From positions 38,810-102,809 of the forward strand of contig NZ_JXAK01000019.1 in assembly GCF_000829455.1 (NCBI RefSeq): a stretch of 64,000 nucleotides of DNA. The letters run 5' to 3'. The notes below the pieces were generated by a model that had not been told where the DNA came from, did no database searches, and saw only the letters and a list, made by a program, of their open reading frames with translations. This document shows, in pieces, positions 45,157 through 54,386 of this stretch; position 1 is the stretch's first letter; each line of letters starts with the position of its first letter. The position numbers were made by a program, and so were the translations under genes. The DNA is from Gordoniibacillus kamchatkensis (lineage in GTDB: Bacteria > Bacillota > Bacilli > Paenibacillales > NBRC-103111).

Positions 45157-46062
45157 ATGGATCTTCGATCTTTAAAGACCTTCGAGGCTTGCGTACGTCT
45201 TGGACATTTTCTGAAAGCCGCCGAGGAACTCCAATATGCTCCCTCTACGGTAACCCTTCAGATCCAGCGTCTCGAAGCTGATCTAGGCGTTTCATTATTC
45301 GTGCGCGACGGAAAACGCGTGATCGTGACCGAAGCGGGCCGATGGCTTCATCATGAGGCCTCGGCTTTACTGAAGTCGATCGGAGCCATGAGGCAGACCG
45401 TCTCGGATATTGCTGCGGGAGATAACGGCACGGTGCGTATTGCCGCTATCGAGCCCGTCGCAAGCCAGCAGCTAGCGACCGTTATAGCTGACTTTTGCAA
45501 GACTCGACCGAAAGTGGAGTTAACCATGGAAGTAAGCGGCAGCAGATCGATCGCGGAGAGGGTTCGGGCCGGCGAATTGGAATTCGGCGTTTGCTCGGCT
45601 CCACCTTCGAAGCTCATGCTGGAGTTTGAGCCGCTGTTCGAGGAAAGATTAGGGGTCATGTTAAACAAGAATCACCCATTAGCCGATCGAGATAGCATCA
45701 CGGCGAGCGACCTTGCAGGGCTAACCGTTCTAGTCAAAGAACCGACTTGTATCTATCGAGAGCTTTGGGAAACGGCGATTTATCCGACTGGGCGAAACCT
45801 GTTCTCTTGTATGGAGGTTGGAAGTTTTTTTGTGATTCAACAAATGGTTAAGGCAGAGTTCGGCATCGGGATTGTTCCGATTTACAGCGGTCTGGAACAG
45901 GAAGGCTCCTTGGTCATAAAACCTATAGCCGATTTGAATCCTTCCATCATTATAGGCATCGCTTATAAAGACAAAAACCTCCTAGGCAAGGCAGCATTAT
46001 TGTTAATGGAAGCAATTAGGGGCATCCGTGAACCCAACCCTACGCTACCAAGTGCAATTTAG
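45157..46062 (+). CDS. LysR-family transcriptional regulator
   Basis: Protein of 301 residues: HTH at 1-60 (LRSLKTFEACVRLGHFLKAAEEL, VTLQIQRLEADLGVSLF) and a periplasmic-binding-like effector domain from 90. ATG 45157 follows GAAGGTG; an earlier in-frame ATG overlaps it. Divergent from and probably regulating the MFS gene. Ends before a hairpin repeat that may act as terminator. Confidence 0.92.
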   Translation: MDLRSLKTFEACVRLGHFLKAAEELQYAPSTVTLQIQRLEADLGVSLFVRDGKRVIVTEAGRWLHHEASALLKSIGAMRQTVSDIAAGDNGTVRIAAIEPVASQQLATVIADFCKTRPKVELTMEVSGSRSIAERVRAGELEFGVCSAPPSKLMLEFEPLFEERLGVMLNKNHPLADRDSITASDLAGLTVLVKEPTCIYRELWETAIYPTGRNLFSCMEVGSFFVIQQMVKAEFGIGIVPIYSGLEQEGSLVIKPIADLNPSIIIGIAYKDKNLLGKAALLLMEAIRGIREPNPTLPSAI

Positions 46063-46080
46063 CTTAAAGTGACCCGGCGG

Positions 46081-46160
46081 GAATGAGATAAAGTTCTTGT
46101 CATTTGGTTTTGACAAGAACTTTATTCCATAGAACAAAAAAAGCCGCGATTTCCGCGGAC
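46081..46160. repeat. Dispersed hairpin repeat, copy A
   Basis: An 80-nt element: a stem AAAGTTCTTGTCA / TGACAAGAACTTT, then CCGCGATTTCCGCGG. A clearly related element lies at 58973-59050. It follows the LysR gene and may serve as its terminator. Confidence 0.75.
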
Positions 46161-46245
46161 TTTAATAAGATAATGTTCTCGTCACTCGACATCAGATATC
46201 GCTGCGATCTGGCCCGGTATAGTAAGTCTATCATTTTTTATAAAA

Positions 46246-47337
46246 TCATTCCGGTTCTTGCAAAACAATCTCCGCTTCGAAGCCCAGCTGTTCACACAGC
46301 TTGCGAATACGGCGCATGTCCTGTGTGCTGGTAATCCACTCGCAACCCATGGTTGATGCCTCGCGAGCCGCCCATTGCAGGATATATACCAAGGCATCCG
46401 CATGGGCTTCCTTCGTAGCGAAGTCCTCCAGCACCAGCGTGCCCCCGCGTACCGAAGCACGCACGTATGCCCAGTGCTGGTCGGCAAAGCTGCGGGCGAC
46501 AAAACGCGTATCTCCATCCGAATGGACCTGCATTGAGAGCGCTTGCAGCCATTTGCTATAGGCGCCGGAACCTGTCGGAGCTTTCGGGTTCCCCCATTCA
46601 AGTGAATCGGCGGCCAGCTTCCGCAATTCATCTTCCCCAGCTACGCTCTTCCACTGCTCATTATGGAAAGAACCTTGGAAAGTCGGTTTGAAACGGACTT
46701 GCCAGCTACGTTCGCCTGTTGATATGCCATCAGCATGAAGCAGTTCAGATACGGAAACCACGGCAAGACCTTTGGCGTGAGTATGGTGTACAAGCTATTT
46801 AACGCCTGCGGCGTCTCTTTGGCGATTTCATTGGCATGAAACATAAAAATCGATCCATTGACCAGCTTAGGTTTCACCCGCTCCACAAGCTGCGCGCTTG
46901 GCGGTCCCGACCAATCGACGGTATCCTCCCCCTCGACGACCAGATAGTTCCACTCCCGGAGCCATTCCAAATTCTCCTCCCGATAGGAGGCGTAAGGAAA
47001 ACGCATGAAAGTCGGAACCGGTCTTCCCGTTGCTTCTTGATAAGCAAGCTCAGCCAGCTTCAGCTCTTCGAAGAATACGGCCTTGGTCACATCTGCCATT
47101 CTACGGTGATGGTAGGTATGCGTTGTGAGCTCATGGCCCCTAGCTAGCATTTCTCTTGCTTTCGCCGGGTACCGATCAAACCACTAGCCCGTTAAATAAA
47201 CCGTCCCGCACGCGCCTCCCTGCTCCAAGGCATCCAGCCATGCGTCAACAGGAATCCGCATCGGACCGTCATCGAACGTAAAGGCACAGTGAGAAATCGC
47301 TGGATTGCCGCGAGTAAATTACCAAGTTTGTCATCAT
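46246..47337 (-). pseudogene. Polysaccharide deacetylase with C-terminal domain, multiply broken
   Basis: ATG 47337 follows AAGGGGGA. The reading frame then needs one extra base near 47321, reads CAFTFDDGPMRIP (NodB motif 1), meets a TAG at 47183-47185, continues with HELTTHTYHHRRM (NodB His motif) and MRFPYASY, needs another base at the A-run opposite 46771-46773, and ends with a 170-residue C-terminal region resembling an acyltransferase-like fold. About 363 residues if repaired. The two one-base lesions could be sequencing errors but the in-frame stop suggests a real pseudogene. Confidence 0.75.
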
Positions 47338-47376
47338 AAATCCCCCTTCTGGGGTATCCTTCCATATGATACCACC

Positions 47377-47462
47377 TGACCCTATTGTAAAATCTCGGAA
47401 ATGTTTTGTAAAATTGAATAATATGAATAAATGGTTCGATATATTTAAATAAAGATAATGGC
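47377..47462. repeat. Duplicated promoter segment, copy 2
   Basis: Direct-orientation copy of 45070-45155. It precedes the broken deacetylase by about the same distance that copy 1 precedes the MFS gene. On the LysR side the coding sequence is absent and only unrelated sequence follows. Confidence 0.8.
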
Positions 47463-47654
47463 AATAGTCGCTGACAGGCTCGGGCAAGCCTAGAGAATTA
47501 TCGGAAACGACAGCCGCAACAGGCCGATTAGTAGGAATGTGAGCGACAACGACTCTTCTCGATTCGTAGTTGACAATCCAGAAGAAATCTCGCCGTTCCC
47601 GATACATTATAATGGTATAATAGTACTCGAGCCAAATTCGAAAGGAGTACGGTT

Positions 47655-47753
47655 ATGACCAATAAGCTGCCCGCAAGGGCCGACCCACCAGCGAGGAGCT
47701 CACAATTACGTACAAACGATATGCGCAACATAATTGAGCCAAACTTGATATGA
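47655..47753 (+). CDS. Possible 32-codon ORF
   Basis: ATG behind a consensus AAAGGAG (47641-47647) opens a 32-codon basic peptide (MTNKLPARADPPARSS...). No homolog recognised. It might be the start of a gene lost in the decay of this zone. The rest of 47463-47787 holds nothing else I can support. Confidence 0.3.
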   Translation: MTNKLPARADPPARSSQLRTNDMRNIIEPNLI

Positions 47754-47787
47754 GGTAATAAATTTGTACACATAAGGAGAAAAAACT

Positions 47788-48240
47788 ATGGAAAAAAACA
47801 AATTACTAAGAATGGACAATGTCGGCATCGTTGTAGAATCCCTTGATGATGCAATCTCTTTCTTCGAGGAGATTGGCTTGAAGCTCGAAGGGCGAGCCAC
47901 TGTTGAAGGTGAATGGGCTGGTCGCGTAACCGGACTAGGTTCTCAGTGCGTAGAGATTGCTATGATGGTTACCCCAGATGGCCACAGCCGACTTGAACTT
48001 TCGCGATTTCTCAACCCACCTACTATATCAGACCACCGGACTGCTCCTGTAAACGCCCTCGGTTATCTACGCGTCATGTTCACCGTTGAAGACATTAACG
48101 AAATGGTATCCAGACTCACTAAGCATGGTGCTCAGCTCGTTGGCGAAGTTGTTCAATACGAGAACTCGTATCGGCTCTGCTACATTCGTGGAACCGAAGG
48201 ACTTCTAATCGGTTTGGCGGAACAACTCGGTAACAAATAA
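47788..48240 (+). CDS. VOC/glyoxalase-family protein
   Basis: Protein of 150 residues with the paired beta-alpha-beta-beta-beta fold: MDNVGIVVESLDDAISFFEEIG, then LELSRF and LRVMFTVEDINEMV. Metal-ligand candidates are Glu in RLELSRF and Glu in the last strand. AAGGAGA precedes the ATG. Such proteins isomerise or cleave small molecules or bind antibiotics; substrate unknown. Confidence 0.85.
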   Translation: MEKNKLLRMDNVGIVVESLDDAISFFEEIGLKLEGRATVEGEWAGRVTGLGSQCVEIAMMVTPDGHSRLELSRFLNPPTISDHRTAPVNALGYLRVMFTVEDINEMVSRLTKHGAQLVGEVVQYENSYRLCYIRGTEGLLIGLAEQLGNK

Positions 48241-48423
48241 GTAACTGACATTTTATAAAAAGCTTTTACTGAAATATACATTGCTGGAGAATAAATAGAA
48301 ACAGAAAAGCAGTAAGAAAGTAACTCGAAGAAGTCGGGTACGTCATATAACACCGCATTCACGCATCGGGGCCTTTCGGCCCCTCGGTCCCCGGGAGGCA
48401 TTTCGCTACCATCGTCAGTTGCG

Positions 48424-48586
48424 CAAGTGAACAAGGGCAAGAGCATCTTCCCGACGGACGAAGCGCTAACTCAAGATGCTGTTTCTGGCTACGATGGATG
48501 TTACCCGCAAATGGACGGGCGTACGGGCCATATGCTCCTCCAACTCCGTTTTCTTTTCGGATCGAATCGGTCAACATCTGACATAA
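48424..48586 (+). mobile_element. IS256-family transposase remnant
   Basis: The C-terminal end of an IS256-type transposase: KGKSIFPTDEALT, then with a frame change KMLFLATMDVTRKWTGVR, and a tail to a stop at 48586. About 40-60 nt further, TTTACACAAAATTATTGACAG (48627-48647) resembles the right terminal repeat of such elements. The rest of the element is gone. 48241-48423 and 48650-48830 hold no gene I can support. Confidence 0.7.
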
Positions 48587-48833
48587 AGAAATGATCTCCC
48601 CTTCGTGGGAGATTTCCATAAACGAGTTTACACAAAATTATTGACAGACCCTGCGCCGCGCGCTCTGTATGGCTATTTTCGTTGTGATCGAAGCCCAGGC
48701 CCTGATGAACGCAATGAAACAACCGAATCGGCGGCGGAGACGCCGCGATCAGCCCTCTCGCAAAATAAGCGAAATAATCGCCTGAACCGATGTGAAAATG
48801 AATGTGCCGACATTTGCCTCGTCGAAGCTTATG

Positions 48834-48868
48834 AAAAAAGCTTATGCGCACGCTAGGCACATAAGCTT
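48834..48868 (-). terminator. Terminator of the small membrane-associated protein gene
   Basis: AAGCTTATG/CATAAGCTT stem with 13-nt loop, followed on the minus strand by TTTTTTC. Lies 7 nt after the stop of the 48875 gene. Confidence 0.85.
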
Positions 48869-48874
48869 CTTGAT

Positions 48875-49186
48875 TTAAATGAAGAAAAACGGCAGTGCAA
48901 ATAAAAAAGCTAGCGAAGCAAATGGCAAGAAAAACCGGCTGAACCCGAACCCCGGGAAGAAAGCAGAGGTCTTTACTTCTTTCTGCTTCTTTCTCGGTTG
49001 TTTTTTCTTTACTGCGTAAGTAGCTACCTCTCCTGCTCTTTGGACGTACCCGTTAATAATTAAATGACCGCCGTCTACTCCTTCAAGTGTGCCATAATAA
49101 TGGGTGCCATCGTGGAGAACAGCGCATACGCACCTCCCGATGTGGGGCATAACAGCCTCTTCCGTAATCGGAAATATTCTTTCCAT
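48875..49186 (-). CDS. Conserved Paenibacillus-type small protein, hydrophobic C-terminus
   Basis: Protein of 103 residues. The N-terminal part (GRCVCAVLHDGTHYYGTLEGVDGGHLIING) looks like an Sm-like/beta-barrel fold; a basic linker (KKKQPRKKQK) follows, and the end is a membrane helix closing LPFFFI. GGAGGAGGT precedes the ATG. Similar short proteins occur in spore-formers, with unknown function. The 49187-49420 gap holds no gene. Confidence 0.7.
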   Translation of the reverse strand: MERIFPITEEAVMPHIGRCVCAVLHDGTHYYGTLEGVDGGHLIINGYVQRAGEVATYAVKKKQPRKKQKEVKTSAFFPGFGFSRFFLPFASLAFLFALPFFFI

Positions 49187-49420
49187 TGCCTACCTCCTCC
49201 GAGGGATGAACTTCATAGTATTTTATGCCATCCTCCCGTTCAGGATTTGGACGTTTGTCCACGAAATCATTGGACAGAGAACCCAACCCTCATCATGCTT
49301 GTACTTTAAGGAAAATAAGAAAAGCCGTACCCCTCACGGTGGATACGACCTAAAAGTCATATATTTGGTTGTGGTTTCCCTTCCCGATGGTTGCGTTTTC
49401 ACTTTACTGGCTTTCGACGC

Positions 49421-50803
49421 TTATATGATCAACGATCCGCCTGCCGTCAGCGTCCTTCTCAGCGTCGGGACGTCGACGTCGTGCACACGCTGCGACGCCG
49501 AAAGCGCCAAATATGCGGCTACCCCGGCCGCCTCGCCCGTCTGATTCATATTGACCATCACGCGTACTCCGCCGAACGCCTCCTCATCGGCATCGAGCAT
49601 CCGGCCTGCCGCCAGCACATTGCCGTAAGGGCCCTTCGGCAGCAGGCTGCGGAACGGGATCTGGTAGAACGTCGGATCCACCGCCAGCGGTTCTCTCCAG
49701 CGGCCGACCTCCTTCGGATATCCGGGTCGGACGTATACTTCCTCGCCGTTCAAATATTTGAACGTCAGCCCGGGCTTCTCCTGATGGTGAATATCGACGC
49801 GATAGCTGCCGTTGGCAATGGCATCGTCGAACCGCCGGCCATAAAGTACGTCCTCCCCCGTGAGCCGGTAGGCGCAGTTAATATGGCGCGTCTCCCTCGT
49901 CCCGATGTACGACGGCAACGAAACAAGCGCCAGCTTGTTGTCCGGCCCATATTTGCGAATCAGGTCCATAATGGCCCGGACCTGACGGCGGCCTTCCATC
50001 TCGCTGAACGTCAGCTCCTCTCCGTCGGCGCTGTTCGCGTGGTATACCCGGGTCCCGGCATACATGTAGACGTCTTTGCTGCCGGGCACGTGGCGTCCCC
50101 AGCCGAACCCTTCGGGAATACCGAATTCATCCTTGTATTGGAGCAGTGCCTGATGCAGATCGATTCCTTTCAGCCAGTCCGAACCGGTAACCGCATTCCC
50201 CGCCTGGCCGTGGGCCCCCCAGCCGCTAAACTTGGCGCACATGGTAGACGGCTGGTGGTGCGAGGACACTCGGTGGTCTGCGCCCAGCCGGGCGCACAAA
50301 TCGCCATCTCCGGTCGCATCGATGAAATAACGGGCCTTAATCGCCCCCCGGCCGGATTTGTTCTCGACGATGACGGCGGCAAGCTGTCCGTCCTCGACAT
50401 GTGGCGCGACGAACAACGTATGCAAGTAAGGCTTGACACCGGCCTCACGAATGAGCTCGTCGAGCTCGATTTTGAGCTCCTCGGTATTGAGCACATAGCC
50501 GACGGAATGGCTGCGCTGCTCTTCTTCCACCGCATCGCGGCGGCGGAGGCGCTCGACCGTCTCGGTCGTCATGCCCGCGATGATCTGCCGCTGGAACACG
50601 GTGTCGTATATCGAATGCCACACGTTTACCAATCCGGAGGTGGCGACGCCGCCAAACGCGTTCTGCTTCTCGACGATAACGACACGGGCACCCAGCCGGG
50701 CTGCCCTTACCGCTGCAAATACTCCCGTACAGCTGCCTCCCAGCACGCAAATATCCGCCTCGTGAAATACCGGAACTTCCCTTGCTTGTTCTCTTATGAG
50801 CAT
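49421..50803 (-). CDS. FAD-dependent oxidoreductase (FAD_oxidored type)
   Basis: Protein of 460 residues. The N-terminal FAD site reads ADICVLGGSCTGVFAAVRAARLG with the acidic end of the second strand (VVIVEKQ). FAD-domain features DATGDGDLCARLGAD and a C-terminal GNVLAAGRMLDADEEA are present. ATG 50803 follows GGGGAGG; a longer start has no ribosome site. It ends the minus-strand operon with an LplA-type binding protein and two permeases, so it probably oxidises an imported carbohydrate derivative. Substrate unknown. Confidence 0.88.
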   Translation of the reverse strand: MLIREQAREVPVFHEADICVLGGSCTGVFAAVRAARLGARVVIVEKQNAFGGVATSGLVNVWHSIYDTVFQRQIIAGMTTETVERLRRRDAVEEEQRSHSVGYVLNTEELKIELDELIREAGVKPYLHTLFVAPHVEDGQLAAVIVENKSGRGAIKARYFIDATGDGDLCARLGADHRVSSHHQPSTMCAKFSGWGAHGQAGNAVTGSDWLKGIDLHQALLQYKDEFGIPEGFGWGRHVPGSKDVYMYAGTRVYHANSADGEELTFSEMEGRRQVRAIMDLIRKYGPDNKLALVSLPSYIGTRETRHINCAYRLTGEDVLYGRRFDDAIANGSYRVDIHHQEKPGLTFKYLNGEEVYVRPGYPKEVGRWREPLAVDPTFYQIPFRSLLPKGPYGNVLAAGRMLDADEEAFGGVRVMVNMNQTGEAAGVAAYLALSASQRVHDVDVPTLRRTLTAGGSLII

Positions 50804-50833
50804 GGCTGACCTCCCCACTCCAATCGTTGTGAA

Positions 50834-52357
50834 TTACTGAATATATCCCGCAGCTTTTAACGATTTCTCGGCTTCCTGCAAATAAAGCGGAAGTTGGTAC
50901 GTCTTGTTTAAGGTGTCGATAAATTGGCTGTATTCGGCAAGAGGGCGTTTGCCGTACATAAATTTGACGATTTCCTCTTGCTCGAAGCGGTTTTTATCGT
51001 CGACAACCACACCGGGCGGATTGGAGATCAGACCGTTGTACACCTTGACGACCGGAAGGTTGGCTGTAAAATCGATAACCTTGGCCTGGTTCGGAAATTT
51101 TGTTTTCAGATATGAGCCTTCCGTCCTGCCGGTCAGCTGTACCTGGTAGGAGTAAGCGATTTCGTTGATGGCGGGAAGAAGCTTAATCTCGCCGTTCACG
51201 ATCTCGTAATGCTTGCCTTTTACGCCGTAGTTGACCAAATTTTGTCCTTCGCCCGGCTCCGTAATGTAGTTTAAGTATTCCAGCACCTTATTCAGTACCT
51301 CGGGTTTCTTCTCCAGGCTTTTGGGTAGAGCGATCCTGCTCCAGGCATTGCCTTGATCGTAAAACCCGCTGAACGTGCCGCCAGGGCCGGTTAACGCGCC
51401 GACCGGCACCCATTCCGCGTTCGGGTTGATTTTTTTGTAATCCGCGACGTAATTATCCTTCGCCAACTCACCCCAGGCCCGGTAGATGACGCCGGCCATC
51501 CCTTGAAACGCTTTTTGCTGATCCTTGAGCCCTTTGTTGGCCATCAATTCGGGATCCACCACGCCAAGCTTGATAAGCTCCGCAATGTACGCAATCGCCT
51601 GGGGTGTCCGCGGATCCAGGGTCGAATAAACGACCTTGCCGTTCTCGACCATGTAATTGCCGGGAATTGGCAGCCCGAAGGCGGCGTATACCGGAGTAAA
51701 CGCATGAATCGGGGTAAAATCTCCTACTCCGGTCAACCCGTACGTATCTTTTTTGCCGTTGCCGTCCGGGTCGTTCTCCGTAAACGCGATCAGCACCTTC
51801 TTGAAGTCATCCAGTGTCTTCGGCGGCTGCAGTCCCAATTTGTCCAGCCAATCTTTGCGGATCCACAGCGAGTTTTGCTGCTGAAGCCCCCGCTTCAGCA
51901 AGGAATATTGCTTGCCGCCAGCCTTCCCTTTGTTCATTTCTTCAGGCGTGTACGTCTTCTTAACGTTCGGCATTTTGTCGATATACGGTCCCAGATCCAG
52001 CAGCAGGCCCTGCTTCGACAGCTCCTCCAGTTGGGTCTTGTTCACCTCGAATATATCGGGCGGCGTCCCTCCGGCGACCTTGACGTTGAGCTGCTGCGCG
52101 TAATCGCTGGAAGCTACGTTAAATTCCAAATCCATGTTCAGCGCCTTGTTCAGCTCCTGCAAAATCGGATCCTTGTCCGGACTCGGCACGCCGGGCCCCG
52201 AAACAAACACGCTGACCTTGACCGGCCCCTTGGGCGCCGCACCGGCATCCCCTGCTTTGGTAGCCGTCGGTTGCGGAGCACCTCCGGACGAACAACCGGC
52301 CAGAATCGACGTCAGCATAAGCCCTGCCGCAACCGTTTTGATCATACCCTTCTTCAT
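50834..52357 (-). CDS. LplA-type extracellular binding lipoprotein
   Basis: Protein of 507 residues with a lipobox ILAGC (lipidated near Cys22) and a large solute-binding fold of the Paenibacillus LplA/YtcQ type (ISNPPG, ITEPGEGQNLVNYGVKGKHYEI near residue 370). No ATPase is nearby. It is the third gene of an operon with permeases upstream and an FAD oxidoreductase downstream. The ribosome site (AGGGCGG) is moderate. The sugar is unknown. Confidence 0.9.
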   Translation of the reverse strand: MKKGMIKTVAAGLMLTSILAGCSSGGAPQPTATKAGDAGAAPKGPVKVSVFVSGPGVPSPDKDPILQELNKALNMDLEFNVASSDYAQQLNVKVAGGTPPDIFEVNKTQLEELSKQGLLLDLGPYIDKMPNVKKTYTPEEMNKGKAGGKQYSLLKRGLQQQNSLWIRKDWLDKLGLQPPKTLDDFKKVLIAFTENDPDGNGKKDTYGLTGVGDFTPIHAFTPVYAAFGLPIPGNYMVENGKVVYSTLDPRTPQAIAYIAELIKLGVVDPELMANKGLKDQQKAFQGMAGVIYRAWGELAKDNYVADYKKINPNAEWVPVGALTGPGGTFSGFYDQGNAWSRIALPKSLEKKPEVLNKVLEYLNYITEPGEGQNLVNYGVKGKHYEIVNGEIKLLPAINEIAYSYQVQLTGRTEGSYLKTKFPNQAKVIDFTANLPVVKVYNGLISNPPGVVVDDKNRFEQEEIVKFMYGKRPLAEYSQFIDTLNKTYQLPLYLQEAEKSLKAAGYIQ

Positions 52358-52386
52358 TCAACTACCGCCCTTCTGTTATTTGTATG

Positions 52387-53253
52387 TTAACCCTTAATCG
52401 ACCCGAGAAGAACGCCCTGCGTAAAATATTTCTGGACGAAAGGGTAAACGATGAGAATCGGCAGCGCCGTCAGCACGACGGCCGCCATCTGCAGCGACTC
52501 GGTCGGCAGCGTCTGCTCGAGCGCGGCCTGCTGATTGGGATTCGTCGCGCTCGTAAGAATGCCCCTGAGCACAACCTGCAGCGGTTGTTTGAATGACTCG
52601 TTAATGTACATGATCCCTTGAAAAAACTCGTTCCAGTGCCCTACGGCGTAAAACAACCCGATCGTCGCCATAATCGGCATCGATAATGGCAGCACCAGCT
52701 GGATGAATATCCGCAGCTCCCCCGCTCCGTCGATCCGGGCGGCCTCGTATAAGCTTTCCGGCAAATTTTCGAAAAACGTTTTCATGATCAGAAGATTGTA
52801 CGAATAGACGGCGAGCGGGACGATCATGGCCCATACGGAGTTAATGAGCCCCGTCGCTTTTACGATCAGGTAAGTTGGGATGATACCGGCGTTGAACAAA
52901 AAGGTGAAGACGACCAGAAACAGCAGCACATTTCTCCCCGGCAGAAACTTTTTGCTAAGCGGATAAGCCATCAGCGAGGTGAGCGCCAAGTTGACCGCCG
53001 TGCCAACCACCGTGATAAACACCGTCACGCGGTAAGCATTCGGGATGATCGAGTCGGACAGAAAGATGCGGTAAGCGTCCAGCGTCGCCGCGCTCGGAAC
53101 GACGACGAAGCCGCCGTGCTTGACCAGCTCGCTGTAAGGAGTCACGGAAACGGAAACGACATACAGCAGCGGAAAAACGATGGAGAGCGCAAAAAGCGTC
53201 AGCAGTCCGTAGATGAGCAGCAAATACATCTTTTCTTTGCCCGAGATCACCAT
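52387..53253 (-). CDS. Carbohydrate ABC transporter permease (YtcP-like)
   Basis: Protein of 288 residues with six helices and EAA loop LYEAARIDGAGELRIFIQLVLP near residue 175. The ATG at 53253 follows GGGGGAAGG and overlaps the upstream permease stop by 7 nt. It forms the channel with the LplB-type permease. Confidence 0.9.
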   Translation of the reverse strand: MVISGKEKMYLLLIYGLLTLFALSIVFPLLYVVSVSVTPYSELVKHGGFVVVPSAATLDAYRIFLSDSIIPNAYRVTVFITVVGTAVNLALTSLMAYPLSKKFLPGRNVLLFLVVFTFLFNAGIIPTYLIVKATGLINSVWAMIVPLAVYSYNLLIMKTFFENLPESLYEAARIDGAGELRIFIQLVLPLSMPIMATIGLFYAVGHWNEFFQGIMYINESFKQPLQVVLRGILTSATNPNQQAALEQTLPTESLQMAAVVLTALPILIVYPFVQKYFTQGVLLGSIKG

Positions 53254-54155
53254 ACGCCTTCCCCCCATCTCCGCGCGATTCGGTTCGCGCTAACGACCAG
53301 CAGCAGCCCGATCAGCGATTTGAACAAGCCTACGGCTGCGCCCAGGCTGAAGTTCAGCTGCTCCAGGCCGACCCGGAACACCCAGGTGTCGATAATATCG
53401 GAGACCGGATAAACATGAACGTTGTACATAATGTAGATCTGGTCGAAGCCGGCATCGAGAATATGCCCCAGCTTCAGGATCAGCAGCAGGACAATCACGC
53501 TGCGAATGCCGGGCAGCGAGATGTGCCACAGCATCCGCAGCCGCCCTGCACCGTCGCAGCGGGCCGCCTCGTACAGCGTCGGATCGATGCCGGCCAGCGC
53601 CGCCAAATAGATAATCGCGCTCCACCCGGCGCTTTGCCAAATCTCGGACCCGACCAAAATCGTGCGAAACCAGTCGGTGGAAGTGAGAAACGGGACCGTG
53701 TGGAAGATGTAGTCTTTGAGCCAACGGTTGACGATGCCGTTCGTTTCCGACAGGAAAGCAAACACCATGCCGTAAATGATGACCCAGGACAAAAAGTGCG
53801 GCAAGTAGCTGACCGTCTGTATCCACTTTTTGAACCGGGCATGGCGCACCTCGTAGATAAGCATCGCGAGGATAATGCCCGGAGGCATACCCCAGACGAT
53901 TTTGTACAGGCTGATAAGAAACGTGTTGGCGAGAATTTGCCCGAAATACGGCGAGTTGTAAAAATAAGCGAAATGCTTGTACCAGGGGTTCGCCCAAGGG
54001 CTGCTCCAAATCCCGTCCACAATGTTGAAATCTTTAAAGGCGATGACGGACCCCCACATCGGCGCATACCGGTAAACCGCATAATACGCCAGACCGGGCA
54101 GAAGCATCAGGTATAACGCCTGGTACCTCCGTATCGATTTTATTGCTTTGGCCAT
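53247..54155 (-). CDS. Carbohydrate ABC transporter permease (LplB-like)
   Basis: Protein of 302 residues with six helices and EAA loop LYEAARCDGAGRLRMLWHISLP near residue 190. ATG 54155 follows GGGGGGAA; the longer frame begins without a ribosome site. It is the first gene of the minus-strand sugar operon, with a cre-like site 50 nt upstream and divergent from the two-component system at 54.4-56.9 kb. Confidence 0.9.
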   Translation of the reverse strand: MAKAIKSIRRYQALYLMLLPGLAYYAVYRYAPMWGSVIAFKDFNIVDGIWSSPWANPWYKHFAYFYNSPYFGQILANTFLISLYKIVWGMPPGIILAMLIYEVRHARFKKWIQTVSYLPHFLSWVIIYGMVFAFLSETNGIVNRWLKDYIFHTVPFLTSTDWFRTILVGSEIWQSAGWSAIIYLAALAGIDPTLYEAARCDGAGRLRMLWHISLPGIRSVIVLLLILKLGHILDAGFDQIYIMYNVHVYPVSDIIDTWVFRVGLEQLNFSLGAAVGLFKSLIGLLLVVSANRIARRWGEGVW

Positions 54156-54204
54156 TCGGTTCCCCCCATGCTCTCTTTGCATTCAGCATACTGATAAACT
54201 GTAT

Positions 54205-54218
54205 TGTAAGCGCTAGCA
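54205..54218 (-). promoter_or_regulatory. cre-like operator before the LplB operon
   Basis: TGTAAGCGCTAGCA (plus strand) agrees with the cre consensus at 13 of 14 positions. On the minus strand it runs into TTACAATA, a -10-like box, the same layout as at 11607. Confidence 0.6.
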
Positions 54219-54252
54219 CACATGCGAAAATATACAGAGCTCCGACGATTTT

Positions 54253-54305
54253 GTCAGAAAATCAATGGTCCCCGGCTGCGGCTCCGCAATCGTTGATTTT
54301 CTGAC
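54253..54305. repeat. 13-bp inverted repeat in the divergent promoter region
   Basis: GTCAGAAAATCAA (54253-54265) and its exact complement TTGATTTTCTGAC (54293-54305) are 27 nt apart. There is no T-run, so a terminator is unlikely. A TATAAT box for the response regulator follows at 54348-54353. Probably an operator or a structured leader. Confidence 0.6.
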
Positions 54306-54386
54306 ATTATCGCGGTATTTCGGATATTCGGCCCCTGGGGATTCCGATATAATGAAGATGACCTAAGAAATACAGGGGGGCGGACG

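Noticed and set aside
49391..50809. Plus-strand frame of 472 codons over the FAD oxidoreductase
   Set aside because: Arg/Pro-rich composition typical of antisense frames, no ribosome site; the minus-strand gene has FAD motifs.
53415..54116. Plus-strand frame over the LplB-type permease
   Set aside because: Shadow; permease helices and EAA loop are on the minus strand.
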